Assembly (NCBI GenBank): GCA_963838205.1
Contig: CAWIQF010000013.1
Coordinates: 1 to 64,000, forward strand
Length of the DNA: 64,000 nt
Direction: 5' to 3'
DNA from: CAIVVT01 sp963838205
Lineage (GTDB): Bacteria; Acidobacteriota; Terriglobia; Bryobacterales; Bryobacteraceae
The position numbers and the translations under genes are program-made. Position 1 is the stretch's first letter; each line of letters begins with the position of its first letter. Under the pieces are notes generated by a model that saw nothing but the letters and a program-made list of their open reading frames with translations, did no database searches and was not told the DNA's origin. Below are positions 55,029 through 63,493 of the stretch, in pieces.

Positions 55029-55208
55029 ATGAAGCAGGGTACGAAGGACGAGCTGCAAGGCAAGATGCATGAAGTCAAAGGCAAGGTGAAAGAAACGGCC
55101 GGAAAGGTCCTCGACAAGCCTTGCATGGAGGCTCAGGGCACGAACGAAAAGATCGTCGGAAAAGTGCAGAAAAACGTTGGAAAGATCGAACGCGTCCTGG
55201 ACAAGTAA
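55029..55208 (+). CDS. CsbD-family stress protein
   Basis: 59-aa CsbD-like protein: ELQGKMHEVKGKVKETAGKV, then KIVGKVQKNVGKIERVLDK. The family is small, charged and induced by general stress in many bacteria. AAGGAG precedes ATG 55029. A DUF3309 gene starts nine bases downstream, so they form an operon. Confidence 0.88.
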   Translation: MKQGTKDELQGKMHEVKGKVKETAGKVLDKPCMEAQGTNEKIVGKVQKNVGKIERVLDK

Positions 55209-55217
55209 GGAATCGGA

Positions 55218-55373
55218 ATGCTGATTATACTGATCGTTCTGTTGCTGGTTTTAGGCGCTGGTGGAGGCTACTACGGCCACAGCCGGTGGGGCTACGGCGG
55301 GGGCGCCGGCATCGGACTGGGGACCATACTGTTGATTCTCCTCGTAGCCTACCTGTTAGGGCTTTTCCGGTAA
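55218..55373 (+). CDS. DUF3309-like small membrane protein
   Basis: 51 aa: hydrophobic MLIILIVLLLVLGAGGG, a glycine/tyrosine-rich middle (YYGHSRWGYGGGAG), then a second hydrophobic stretch ending YLLGLFR. This is the DUF3309 pattern, a hairpin membrane protein often next to csbD. Function unknown. Confidence 0.8.
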   Translation: MLIILIVLLLVLGAGGGYYGHSRWGYGGGAGIGLGTILLILLVAYLLGLFR

Positions 55374-55479
55374 ATCAGCGTCCGTTCCCTGGCGTGTGGT
55401 GCGTTTTGGCACACGGCCATAAACGTGCGTTGCTGCAGTTCGGTGAGTTGTGAATTGAAGATGTCAGGAGAGAGTCTAT

Positions 55480-55773
55480 ATGTTGCTTAAGGGATTGTTG
55501 GGATTGGTTTTCGCCGGCGCGCTGGTGTTAACCCCCCTGATGGCAGAGGTTTACGTTAACATCGCGCCTCCGCGTGTGGTTGTCGAGCATCGGGGTCCGC
55601 GCCCGAGCCGACGGCATGTGTGGGTATCGGGATACCACAATTGGGACGGCCAGCGTCATGTATGGGTCGCAGGCCGTTGGGATGTCCCGCCACAGGGGCA
55701 TTCGCGCTGGGTGGCCCATCGCTGGGTGCACCATAGAGAAGGCTGGGTCCTGGTGGAAGGGCACTGGCAGTAA
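55480..55773 (+). CDS. YXWGXW/WXXGXW-repeat secreted protein
   Basis: 97 aa. Signal peptide (LLGLVFAGALVLTPLMA), then repeated aromatic-glycine motifs (HVWVSGYHNWDGQRHVWVAG, RWVHHREGWVLVEGHWQ) typical of the BcpO-related WXXGXW family in the periplasm or outer membrane. AGGAGAG before ATG. It follows the CsbD-DUF3309 pair but with a longer gap. Confidence 0.85.
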   Translation: MLLKGLLGLVFAGALVLTPLMAEVYVNIAPPRVVVEHRGPRPSRRHVWVSGYHNWDGQRHVWVAGRWDVPPQGHSRWVAHRWVHHREGWVLVEGHWQ

Positions 55774-55856
55774 AAGCAGGGGATGCGCGAGAGCGGAATT
55801 GGACCTGCGGCGCGCTCAGCCGGGCGCTTCCCCAGGTCCCCGGCGCGCGCCGCCAT

Positions 55857-57293
55857 TCAGACTGCCCAGGAGGAATCGACGGCCGGTTCCGGGAGCAGTT
55901 CCTGGGCTTCGAGCAGGCGCAGGAGTTCGAGCCGGATGCCGTCGACCAGGGCGTCCCAACTGGCTTCGAGCAGGTTGCGGGACAGGCCGGCGGTGCGCCA
56001 GGTGGAGTTGCCGTCGGTCCATTCCAGCAGCACGCGTCCGACCGAGGCCGAACCGCGCCGCGGCTGCATGACGCGCACGCGATAATCAGCCATGCGGATG
56101 CGGGCCAGCGCCGGATAGAGCGGCATGAGGCAGTCGCGCAAGGCCAGGTCCATGGCATGCACCGGACCATCGCCGGTGGCCGAGCCGGAGTAGACCGCAT
56201 CGCGGACTTTGACGGTCGCGGTGGCCGTGCTCAGCGACGGGCCGGAGGCCGAACAGCGGGTCGAGACCTCCCAACTCAGGACTTCGAAGCCGCGAAAGTC
56301 GGGCTGCTGGGCCTGGCGCCGCTGCAACTCCTGGCTGCCGTCGGCCAGGTCCAGCTCAAAGTCTTCGCCATCGAGCCACGACGACGTCGTGCCGTCGAGG
56401 GCGCCCGCCGGCGCGCTCAGCACCGAGCGGCCGACTGATTCGGGATCGACGTGGGGCACGCTGGCCAGAGAATCGAGCACCGAACTGGCGCTGGCCGGCA
56501 GTGGGTGGCCGAAGGCCAGGGAACCGGTGAAGGGCGTGTTTTCGGGTAGCGGCTGGTTGACCGCATCGGCCACCGCGTGCGAGATGGCGCACAAGCGCCG
56601 CAGCTTCTCCCGGCCCACGGTTTCGACGCCCATTTTCAACTCGAGATCGGGCAGCAGCAGGCACAGGTCAGCCGCGCCGCAGCGTTCGCCGTAGCCGTTC
56701 ACTGCGCCCGCCACCCAGGTGAATCCGCATTCGACAGCGGCCAGCGAGTTGGCCACGGCCAGCCCGCAGTCGTTGCGCGCGCGAATGCCCAGCGGTGCGT
56801 CGGTGCGCTGCCGCACGCTGCGGCAAACCGCGGCCAGGCGCGCGGGCAAAACGCCGCCGCGGGTGTCGTCCAGGATCAGCGCCGTGGCGCCGGCCTCGCG
56901 CGCGGCCACCAGCCCGTCCAGGGCGTGATGGGCATTGGAAGAAAACGCGTCGAAAAAGTTCTCGGCGATCAGCAGGACCACGCGCCCTTCGGAGACCAGG
57001 CGGCGCACCTGCTCCACCATCGGCTCCTTGTGCGCGGGGACGGAATCGGCGGCGAAGCTGACCACGCCGGCGTGCTCAGGCAGGTCCTCGATGCGCCGCA
57101 CGAAAACGCTCAGGCGCGCCTCGCGCGGCTCATAGCCGCCCAGGGCCGCGTAGGTCGCCGGGGCGACTTCTAAGAAGTCGGGGCCCAGTTCATCCAACTG
57201 GCGCAGAACCCGCAGACGGTCGTCGGGCGCAATGCGCGTGTTCAGCGACAGCGCCAGCTCCGACAACGTCGTATCGAGCACATGAACTCTCAC
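55857..57293 (-). CDS. Citramalate synthase-like protein, degenerate active site
   Basis: 478-aa member of the isopropylmalate/citramalate synthase superfamily: DTTLSELALSLN, LIAENFFDAFSSN, NDCGLAVANSLAAVECG and NGYGERCGAADL, plus a C-terminal LeuA-dimer-like domain. In functional CimA/LeuA the first motif is DTTLRDG and the metal ligands include HxH in GIHxHND. Here RDG is SEL and both histidines are arginine (GIRARND). The catalytic metal site is thus missing, and a synthase reaction is doubtful. It starts 13 bases after ilvE in the same operon; perhaps a regulator or binding protein. Confidence 0.85.
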   Translation of the reverse strand: MRVHVLDTTLSELALSLNTRIAPDDRLRVLRQLDELGPDFLEVAPATYAALGGYEPREARLSVFVRRIEDLPEHAGVVSFAADSVPAHKEPMVEQVRRLVSEGRVVLLIAENFFDAFSSNAHHALDGLVAAREAGATALILDDTRGGVLPARLAAVCRSVRQRTDAPLGIRARNDCGLAVANSLAAVECGFTWVAGAVNGYGERCGAADLCLLLPDLELKMGVETVGREKLRRLCAISHAVADAVNQPLPENTPFTGSLAFGHPLPASASSVLDSLASVPHVDPESVGRSVLSAPAGALDGTTSSWLDGEDFELDLADGSQELQRRQAQQPDFRGFEVLSWEVSTRCSASGPSLSTATATVKVRDAVYSGSATGDGPVHAMDLALRDCLMPLYPALARIRMADYRVRVMQPRRGSASVGRVLLEWTDGNSTWRTAGLSRNLLEASWDALVDGIRLELLRLLEAQELLPEPAVDSSWAV

Positions 57294-57306
57294 GGCAGTC
57301 TCCTTT

Positions 57307-58260
57307 TCAGGCGGGCATCGCGACAGGCACGCTCACGCGCCGGATCCAGTTCTCAAACTCCGGCAAACGCCCGCGGGTGGCATCGGTGTAAAGACGGCGC
57401 AACTGCGAGGCGATGGGGCCGATGGCGCCGGCGCCGACGCGGCGGTGGTCCACCATGGTGACCGGGGCCAGCTCCACCGCGGTGCCCGTGAAAAACACTT
57501 CGTCGCAGACGTACAGCTCGCTGCGGTCGATGCTTCTCTCCACAACTTCCAGGTGAAGCACGTCGCGCGCCAATTCGATAATGCAGGCGCGGGTGATGCC
57601 TTCCAGAATGTTGTCCGCGGGCCCGGGCGTGATCAGGCGCCCATTGCGAACCATGAAAATGTTGCAGGTGGCGCCCTCGGCGACGTGGCCGTTCTCGCTG
57701 AGGAAAATGGCCTCGTCGAAGCCGCAGCGGCGCACGTCGTCGGTGGCCAGAGCGCTGTTGACGTAGGCGCCGCAGATTTTGGCGCGGCCGGGAATGGCGT
57801 TGTCCTCAAGCCGGCGCCAGGAAGTGATACCCGCGTGCAGGCCCTTGTCGCTGTCCATGTAGACGCCGAAGGGCACGGCGACGATGGTGAAGCTGTCGCG
57901 CGCGTCGGCGTGGACGCCGATGCGTTGGGCGGATTTCCAGACCAGCGGGCGCACGTAGATGTCGGAGTGGAAGGCGTTGCGGCGCAGCAGCTCGGCCGTG
58001 ATCTCGACGAGCTCGTCGGGCGAGGGCGGGATTTCAAGATGCAGGATGCCCGCGTTGCGCTTCCAGCGCACATAGTGGTCGGCGGGCCGGACCAGCATGA
58101 CTTCCTGGACGTCGGCGTCCCAGTAGCCGCGAATGCCCTCGAAGACGCCGGTGCCGTAATTCAGCGCGTGCGTGAGAACGCCGACCTGGGCCTCGGCCAG
58201 CGGGACGTAGCGATTGTCGAAGAAGACAATCGTCGAAGGATCGGGTTCACTGGATGGCAT
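57307..58260 (-). CDS. ilvE: Branched-chain amino acid aminotransferase
   Basis: 317-aa fold-type IV PLP aminotransferase, interconverting Leu/Ile/Val and their 2-oxoacids with glutamate. VGVLTHALNYGTGVFEGIRG, the PLP lysine in AKICGAYVNSALA, EAIFLSENGHVAEGATCNIF, and SDIYVRPLVWKSAQ are all as expected. ATG 58260 is chosen: homology begins with STIVFFDNRYVPLAEAQ, and it overlaps the upstream oxidoreductase end by 14 bases. It would supply or consume the 2-oxoacids handled by that enzyme. Confidence 0.95.
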   Translation of the reverse strand: MPSSEPDPSTIVFFDNRYVPLAEAQVGVLTHALNYGTGVFEGIRGYWDADVQEVMLVRPADHYVRWKRNAGILHLEIPPSPDELVEITAELLRRNAFHSDIYVRPLVWKSAQRIGVHADARDSFTIVAVPFGVYMDSDKGLHAGITSWRRLEDNAIPGRAKICGAYVNSALATDDVRRCGFDEAIFLSENGHVAEGATCNIFMVRNGRLITPGPADNILEGITRACIIELARDVLHLEVVERSIDRSELYVCDEVFFTGTAVELAPVTMVDHRRVGAGAIGPIASQLRRLYTDATRGRLPEFENWIRRVSVPVAMPA

Positions 58261-59707
58261 GCGTGACCTCCTGGCGGGCGGCGTTGCGGCCGGCGGTGAG
58301 CGCCTTGCGGTCGAACTCCAGCCAGCGCGCCGATTTGACGGTGCGGACGAGCGCGGCGTCGATTTGCGCCGCGTCAACCACGCCGGCGACTTCGAGCAAA
58401 GCGCCGAGCGTGACGATATTGCCAACGCGCGAATCGCCGAGTTCGTCGGCGATTTTGGTGAAAGGCGCGACCAGGAAGCGCACGTCGTCGCGGCGGCAAT
58501 CTTCGGGCAACGCGGAGGCGTTGTAGAGCACCCAGCCGCCGGGCTGCACGGTGTGGATGAACTTGCGCAGCGATGGCTCGTTGAGCGCGATGAGCACGTT
58601 GGGCACGGAGATGAGCGGCGAGTCGATGGCGTGGGTCGCGATGCGCACGTGGCAGTTGGAAGTGCCGCTGCGCATCTCCGGGCCATAGGAAGGCAGCCAC
58701 GAGACGGCGAGACCCGCGGCCAGACCTGCTTCGGCCAGGACTTCGCCGAGCATGAGCACGCCCTGGCCGCCGAAACCGGCGACGCGGATGCGCCAGTCGA
58801 CGGGCGGCGCGGACGCGATGGCGGGCGGCTCCGAGGTGTGGGCGGCGTCGATTTCGAGCAGGCGCGCGAACTCGCTCAGCGCGGGCGCGGGGGCAGGCGC
58901 GGGACGGGGCTCGCGGTCCTTGGTGAGGTCGCGGAAGATGCCGACGGGATAGATTTTGGAGAGCTCCTCGCGGATCCGTTTCTGCGCGTCCAGCGGATTC
59001 AATTTCCAGATGGTGGGGCAGGGCGACAGCACTTCAATCAACGAGAAACCGAGGCCGCGGACCTGATTTTCGAGGCCGCGCTTGATGGCCTTGCCGGCCT
59101 GCATGATGCCTTTCACGTTGCCCAGAGTGACGCGTTCGAGGTACACCGGGGCCTCGAGCGAAGCCAGCGTTTCGCAAACGTGCAGCGGGTAGCCTTCATT
59201 GAAAATGCTGCGGCCGTAAGGACTGGTAGTGCTCTTGACGCCGATGGGCGTGGTGGGGGCGAGCTGGCCGCCGGTCATGCCGTAAATCGCGTTGTTGATG
59301 AAAATGACGGTGATCGGCTCGCCGCGATTGGCGGCGTGGAGGATTTCGGCGGTGCCGATGGCAGCGAGGTCGCCGTCGCCCTGGTAGCTGACGACGATGG
59401 AGTTCGGGCGGCCGCGCTTGACGGCGGTGGCGACTGCGGGTGCGCGGCCGTGGGCCACCTGCACGTTGCCGACGTCGAAATAGTAGTAAGCGAAAACGCC
59501 GCAGCCGACGGGGCTGATGAGCACGGTGCGATCCTGGACGCCGAGCTCGTCGATGGCGCGCGCGAGCAGCTTATGCACCATGCCGTGGCCGCAACCGGGG
59601 CAGTAATGCGTCTGGTGCTGCAGCTCGCCCTTGCGTTCGAATTTGCGGTAGAAGGACTGGGCGCGGTGCTGGAGAACGTTGAAGCCGGGCATTGGCAATT
59701 CAGACAT
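58247..59707 (-). CDS. 2-oxoacid:ferredoxin oxidoreductase, beta-gamma fusion
   Basis: 486 aa. The N-terminal half is the TPP-binding beta subunit (HYCPGCGHGMVHKLLAR, SYQGDGDLAAIGTAE, FINNAIYGMTGGQL). The C-terminal half is the gamma subunit (RVAGFGGQGVLMLGEVLAEA, SYGPEMRSGTSNCHV). They are normally separate genes; an Ala/Pro linker (PRPAPAPAPALSE) joins them here. ATG 59707 is preferred because GGAGG is six bases upstream. Partner of the VorB-type alpha subunit. Confidence 0.92.
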   Translation of the reverse strand: MSELPMPGFNVLQHRAQSFYRKFERKGELQHQTHYCPGCGHGMVHKLLARAIDELGVQDRTVLISPVGCGVFAYYYFDVGNVQVAHGRAPAVATAVKRGRPNSIVVSYQGDGDLAAIGTAEILHAANRGEPITVIFINNAIYGMTGGQLAPTTPIGVKSTTSPYGRSIFNEGYPLHVCETLASLEAPVYLERVTLGNVKGIMQAGKAIKRGLENQVRGLGFSLIEVLSPCPTIWKLNPLDAQKRIREELSKIYPVGIFRDLTKDREPRPAPAPAPALSEFARLLEIDAAHTSEPPAIASAPPVDWRIRVAGFGGQGVLMLGEVLAEAGLAAGLAVSWLPSYGPEMRSGTSNCHVRIATHAIDSPLISVPNVLIALNEPSLRKFIHTVQPGGWVLYNASALPEDCRRDDVRFLVAPFTKIADELGDSRVGNIVTLGALLEVAGVVDAAQIDAALVRTVKSARWLEFDRKALTAGRNAARQEVTHAIQ

Positions 59708-60797
59708 GGGCAACCTCCAGCGGCTCGGCGGAGCGTGCGGTGACGGCGTATCGCGCGGCGATGTTGCGGACGACCTGGGCGACCTCCTCGGCCGAGGGCA
59801 CGTTGCCGCCGACGCGCCCGTAGAACTCCACCGGCCGGATGCCGTTGAGCGCCAGCTTCACGTCGTCGACCATCTGGCCGGTGCTGAGCTCGACGACACC
59901 GAAGACCTTGGCTTGCGCGGCGAGGGCGCGGATGGCCTCGACGGGGAAGGGATAGAGCGTGATCGGGCGCAGCAGGCCGACGGGGAGACCCTCGGCGCGC
60001 AACTGCTCGACCACGGCCTTAAGGATGCGGGCGGTGATGCCGTAGCCGATCAGAACGATTTCGGCGCCGGCGGTCTGATACTGCTCGCAGCGCACAGCGT
60101 CGCGTTCGCAGCGCTTGTACTTGGCTTCGAGTTTGCGAACGTGGCGCTCCATCAGGTCGGGCTCGAGGTAGATCGAGGTGACCATGTTGGCGCGTGTAGC
60201 GGCGGTGCCTTCGACGGCCCAGCTCATACTTCGCGGCTCGATGGGAGTGGCCATGAATTCGACCGGCTCCATCGCCTGTCCAATCGCGCCGTCGGCGAGG
60301 ACGAAGACGGGATTTAGATATTCGTCGGCGAGATCGAAGGCCAGCGCGGTGAGATCGGCCATCTCCTGGACGCAGTCGGGCGCGAGGACGATGGTCTTAT
60401 AACAGCCGTGGCCGCCGCCCTTGACCACCTGGTTGTAGTCGCCCTGTTCGGGAGCGATGTTGCCGAGGCCGGGTCCGGCGCGCATGATGTCGGCGATGAC
60501 GCACGGCAGCTCCGCGCCGGCGAGGTAGCTGAGGCCCTCCTGCATCAGGCTGATGCCGGGGCCGGAGCTGGCGGTCATGGTGCGCAGACCGGCGGCGGCC
60601 GCGCCGTAGAGCATGTTGATGGAGGCCACTTCGCTTTCGGCCTGCAGGAAGACGCCGCCGACGAGAGGCATGTATTTGGCGGCGGCTTCGGCGATCTCGC
60701 TGGCCGGCGTGATGGGGTAGCCGTAGAAGGCGCGGCAGCCGGCGAGGATGGCGCTCTTGACGATCGCTTCGTTGCCTTTGATGAGTTGCTTCGGCAT
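59700..60797 (-). CDS. vorB: 2-oxoacid:ferredoxin oxidoreductase alpha subunit (VorB-type)
   Basis: 365 aa: GNEAIVKSAILAGCRAFYGY, FLQAESEVASINMLYGAAAA, MTASSGPGISLMQEGLSYLA and GPGLGNIAPEQGDYNQVVKG match VorB of 2-oxoisovalerate ferredoxin oxidoreductase. ATG 60797 starts MPKQLIKGNEA. With ilvE in the operon, branched-chain 2-oxoacids are the likely substrates, converted to acyl-CoA plus CO2 and reduced ferredoxin; 2-oxoglutarate is the alternative. Confidence 0.92.
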   Translation of the reverse strand: MPKQLIKGNEAIVKSAILAGCRAFYGYPITPASEIAEAAAKYMPLVGGVFLQAESEVASINMLYGAAAAGLRTMTASSGPGISLMQEGLSYLAGAELPCVIADIMRAGPGLGNIAPEQGDYNQVVKGGGHGCYKTIVLAPDCVQEMADLTALAFDLADEYLNPVFVLADGAIGQAMEPVEFMATPIEPRSMSWAVEGTAATRANMVTSIYLEPDLMERHVRKLEAKYKRCERDAVRCEQYQTAGAEIVLIGYGITARILKAVVEQLRAEGLPVGLLRPITLYPFPVEAIRALAAQAKVFGVVELSTGQMVDDVKLALNGIRPVEFYGRVGGNVPSAEEVAQVVRNIAARYAVTARSAEPLEVAHV

Positions 60798-60807
60798 CGT
60801 GGTTACC

Positions 60808-61062
60808 TCAAGCGGCGGCCTGGTCTTCCGAGGAACGTTTGTAGACGGTGACGGCGCCGGGCTCGGGGCAGGCGTAGAAGCAAAGGCCGCAGCCGTTGCA
60901 GCCGTGGCCAATGTACTCGGCCGGATGATAGCCGTAGCGGTTGAGCCCTTCGGAGAGCCGCAGCCCTTTCATCACGCAGGCCTCCACGCACAGGCCACAG
61001 CCCTTGCATTCCTCAGGGCTGACGACGGTGTAGCCCTTGTCGGGCCTGGGGGTGGGTTCCAT
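60808..61062 (-). CDS. 2x[4Fe-4S] ferredoxin, delta subunit
   Basis: 84 aa with two CxxCxxCxxxC clusters (CKGCGLCVEACV, CNGCGLCFYACP). It carries electrons for the oxidoreductase encoded directly downstream (ten-base gap to vorB). Typical delta subunit length and position. Confidence 0.93.
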   Translation of the reverse strand: MEPTPRPDKGYTVVSPEECKGCGLCVEACVMKGLRLSEGLNRYGYHPAEYIGHGCNGCGLCFYACPEPGAVTVYKRSSEDQAAA

Positions 61063-61106
61063 GGGAGCTTGGTGTTTCCTTTCTCGATGAATGGATGGAT
61101 GAACCT

Positions 61107-62429
61107 CTAGGCTACCAATGCGGGCAGGGGTTCCAGGTAATGGCTTCGGCAGGCGAAGTCGTACAGCTCGTCGCGGAATTTCGGCGCGGCGATGGCGATG
61201 AGCGCTTCGGCGCGCTGGCGAATGCTCTTGCCGTGCAGATAGGCCACGCCGTGCTCGGTGACGACGTAGTGCACGTCGGCGCGCGAGGTGACGACGCCGG
61301 CGCCGGGGTCGAGCACGGGTGCGATGCGCGAAACCGTGCCGCCTTTCGCCGTCGAGGGCAGGGCGATAATCGGCACGCCGCCCTTCGAGCGGGCCGCGCC
61401 GCGGATGAAATCGGTCTGCCCGCCGACGCCGGAATAGGGGCGCGTGCCGATGGAGTCGGCGCAGACCTGTCCGGTCAGATCGATTTGCAAAGCGGAGTTG
61501 ATGGCGACCATGCGATCGTTCTGCGCGATGACGAACGGATCGTTGACATAGCGGATGGGATGGAATTCGAAAAAGGGATTGTCGCGCAGGAAGTCGAACA
61601 ACTCGTGGGTACCCAGGACGAAGCCGAGGATGGCCTTGCCGGGGTGCAAGTTCTTGCGCGCGCCGTTGATCACGCCGTTCTCGATCAGCGGGATGACGCC
61701 GTCCGAGACCAGCTCACTGTGGATGCCGAGATCGCGGTGGTTTTCGAGCGCCATCAGCACGGCGTCGGGAATGCCGCCGATGCCGAGCTGCAGCGTCGCG
61801 CCGTCGGGCACCAGGGCGGCGACGTGTGCGGCGATGCGGTGGTGCAGGTCGTCGGCGCAGGATTCGCGAGGCAGCTCAAGCAATGGACGGGATGTTTCGA
61901 CGAGCGCGTCGATCTCACTGACATGCAGGAAACAGTCGCCGCAGGTGCGCGGCATGTGATCGTTCACTTCGGCGATGACCAGCGTGCCGGTGCGGGCGGC
62001 GGTGAGCGTGCAATCGACGCCGGTACCGAGGCTGAGGTAGCCGTGGTCGTCGGGCGGGGCCACCTGCAGCAGGACGATGTCGAGCGGCATTTCGCCCGAC
62101 AGAAAGAGGCCTTCGATTTCGCTGAGGAAAATGGGCGTGTAGTCGGCGCGTCCTTCCCGCACGGCCTGGCGGACGTTGCCGCCGAGGAACAGGCCGCCGT
62201 GGCGGAAAGTGCCTGCGAACTCAGGGAGCGTGTAGGGGGCGTCGCCGAGCGTCAGCATCGATATCACTTCGACGTCCCGTAGCAGGGGCGCGCGCCGGAT
62301 CATGGCATCGATCAAGGGTTGCGGGGTCGAGTTGCCTTGCTGGACCCACACCCGCTGGGCGGAGCGCAGCAGGCTGAGTGCTTCGTCCGCAGTCTTGAGC
62401 TTGCGGCGGTATTCCTCTCTCCAGGGCAT
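61107..62429 (-). CDS. Acetyl-CoA hydrolase/CoA-transferase family
   Basis: 440 aa resembling 4-hydroxybutyrate CoA-transferase and acetyl-CoA hydrolase. LQLGIGGIPDAVLMALE and GIHSELVSDGVIPLIE hold the catalytic Glu; QIDLTGQVCADSIG, PYSGVGGQTDFIRGAA and VVTEHGVAYLHG are family motifs. ATG 62429 starts MPWREEYRRKL. It probably moves CoA from the acyl-CoA made by the oxidoreductase, which would suit energy conservation from amino acids. First gene of the operon, with a strong promoter and a hairpin upstream. Confidence 0.9.
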   Translation of the reverse strand: MPWREEYRRKLKTADEALSLLRSAQRVWVQQGNSTPQPLIDAMIRRAPLLRDVEVISMLTLGDAPYTLPEFAGTFRHGGLFLGGNVRQAVREGRADYTPIFLSEIEGLFLSGEMPLDIVLLQVAPPDDHGYLSLGTGVDCTLTAARTGTLVIAEVNDHMPRTCGDCFLHVSEIDALVETSRPLLELPRESCADDLHHRIAAHVAALVPDGATLQLGIGGIPDAVLMALENHRDLGIHSELVSDGVIPLIENGVINGARKNLHPGKAILGFVLGTHELFDFLRDNPFFEFHPIRYVNDPFVIAQNDRMVAINSALQIDLTGQVCADSIGTRPYSGVGGQTDFIRGAARSKGGVPIIALPSTAKGGTVSRIAPVLDPGAGVVTSRADVHYVVTEHGVAYLHGKSIRQRAEALIAIAAPKFRDELYDFACRSHYLEPLPALVA

Positions 62430-62454
62430 GATTGAGTCGCCTCCGTGCCGAGCC

Positions 62455-62472
62455 CACCACCTTATGGTGGTG
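62455..62472 (-). promoter_or_regulatory. 5'-leader hairpin before the 2-oxoacid operon
   Basis: CACCACC-4 bases-GGTGGTG forms a perfect 7-bp stem 25 bases before the CoA-transferase ATG. It lies in the leader transcribed from the promoter at 62522-62494, ahead of a GGAGG ribosome site. It could stabilise the RNA or bind a regulator. Confidence 0.55.
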
Positions 62473-62493
62473 CTTATAACATCGGCTAATCCG

Positions 62494-62522
62494 AGGATAA
62501 ACTCTCTTATATGCGGTGTCAA
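62494..62522 (-). promoter_or_regulatory. Promoter of the 2-oxoacid oxidation operon
   Basis: Minus strand TTGACA (62522-62517), 17-bp spacer, TATCCT (62499-62494). Consensus -35 and good -10, giving a leader of about 60 nt before ATG 62429. It should drive the leftward genes down to 55857. Confidence 0.75.
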
Positions 62523-62789
62523 CCGTATTTAAGCGAAAATGGACAAGCAAGTCAAGACCATTTCCATGGACCACGCAACCATTTGATTTAATTGCGTTTG
62601 TTGTCCTGCCGACGATCTTCGCAAAGGGGGCCAGGGGCACATTGAGAGTAGGACGGCTCAGGCCGTGTGGGGACCGCGGAATGGGGACGGCGAGGCGGCT
62701 GCGGCTATAGGTGAGTTTCCGGTGACGCCGTCCTTCGGCCTGGATGTCTCCGGAGGCGTGAGCATCCAGGCGCAAAGTGGGGCTAGACT

Positions 62790-63029
62790 GTGGGCATGGG
62801 AACAGATGCGGCCGAATTACTGGCGCGGGCTCTGACGCTTCCGGAGGCGGCCCGGGCGGCGCTGGCAGACTCACTCATCGACAGCCTCGACGGCCCCGTG
62901 GATGAGGACGCCGAGCAGGCGTGGAGGCATGAGGTCGCCTGCCGGCTTCAGGAACTCGACTCAGGCGCAGTGCCAACCGTCGCCTGGGACGAGGTTCGAC
63001 GTCAGCTTCGTACCCGCTCACGCGCCTGA
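62790..63029 (+). CDS. Addiction-module antitoxin (TIGR02574-like)
   Basis: About 79 aa: ELLARALTLPEAARAALADS then LIDSLD, and ending RQLRTRSRA. This is the addiction-module protein family that precedes ParE/RelE toxins. Alternative start ATG 62796. Its TGA overlaps the toxin ATG by one base. It should bind the toxin and repress the pair. Confidence 0.85.
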   Translation: MGMGTDAAELLARALTLPEAARAALADSLIDSLDGPVDEDAEQAWRHEVACRLQELDSGAVPTVAWDEVRRQLRTRSRA

Positions 63030-63331
63030 TGCCAACAGCAGTCAGCTTTCATCCGGCCGCCGTGCGGGATGCCGAGGAAGCCGTCAAATGGTACGCCCAG
63101 CGCAGTTTGCGCACGGCAGACCGGTTCTTGGATGAGTTGGATCGCTTAGTCGAACTCATCGCCGCCGCTCCGGGCCGTTTCCAGCCGTTCGATACCGGCC
63201 TGCGCCGGGCGGGGCTCCGCCGATTCCCTTACTACCTCGTGTTCCGGGCGGACGAAACGAGGACCGAAGTTCTCGCCGTAGCCCATGTAAAGAGGCGGCC
63301 TGGATTCTGGCGCGAACGAATCGCTCGATGA
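63029..63331 (+). CDS. ParE/RelE-type toxin
   Basis: 100 aa: VSFHPAAVRDAEEAVKWYAQ, RFLDELDRLVELIAAAPGRF, then LRRFPYYLVFRADE and VLAVAHVKRRPGFW, the ParE signature. ParE toxins poison gyrase; RelE relatives cleave mRNA, and the sequence fits ParE best. Immediately follows its antitoxin. Confidence 0.9.
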   Translation: MPTAVSFHPAAVRDAEEAVKWYAQRSLRTADRFLDELDRLVELIAAAPGRFQPFDTGLRRAGLRRFPYYLVFRADETRTEVLAVAHVKRRPGFWRERIAR

Positions 63332-63493
63332 CGCTGTCGTTGTTGGCTGCTTTTGCACCGCGGTGCGCACGGGAGCCGCGGGCATCATCTATTCAGATCC
63401 CATCTCGGATTGATAGCGGGATGCTCACCCCGTGCGCGGCATCGAACCGTCGCCGCGCCCGACTGACGAATGACGCACCACCGAGCCCGGACT

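Noticed and set aside
54617..55072. Cysteine-rich secreted protein
   Set aside because: No ribosome site or signal peptide, overlaps the well-supported CsbD gene in another frame, and has no domain pattern.
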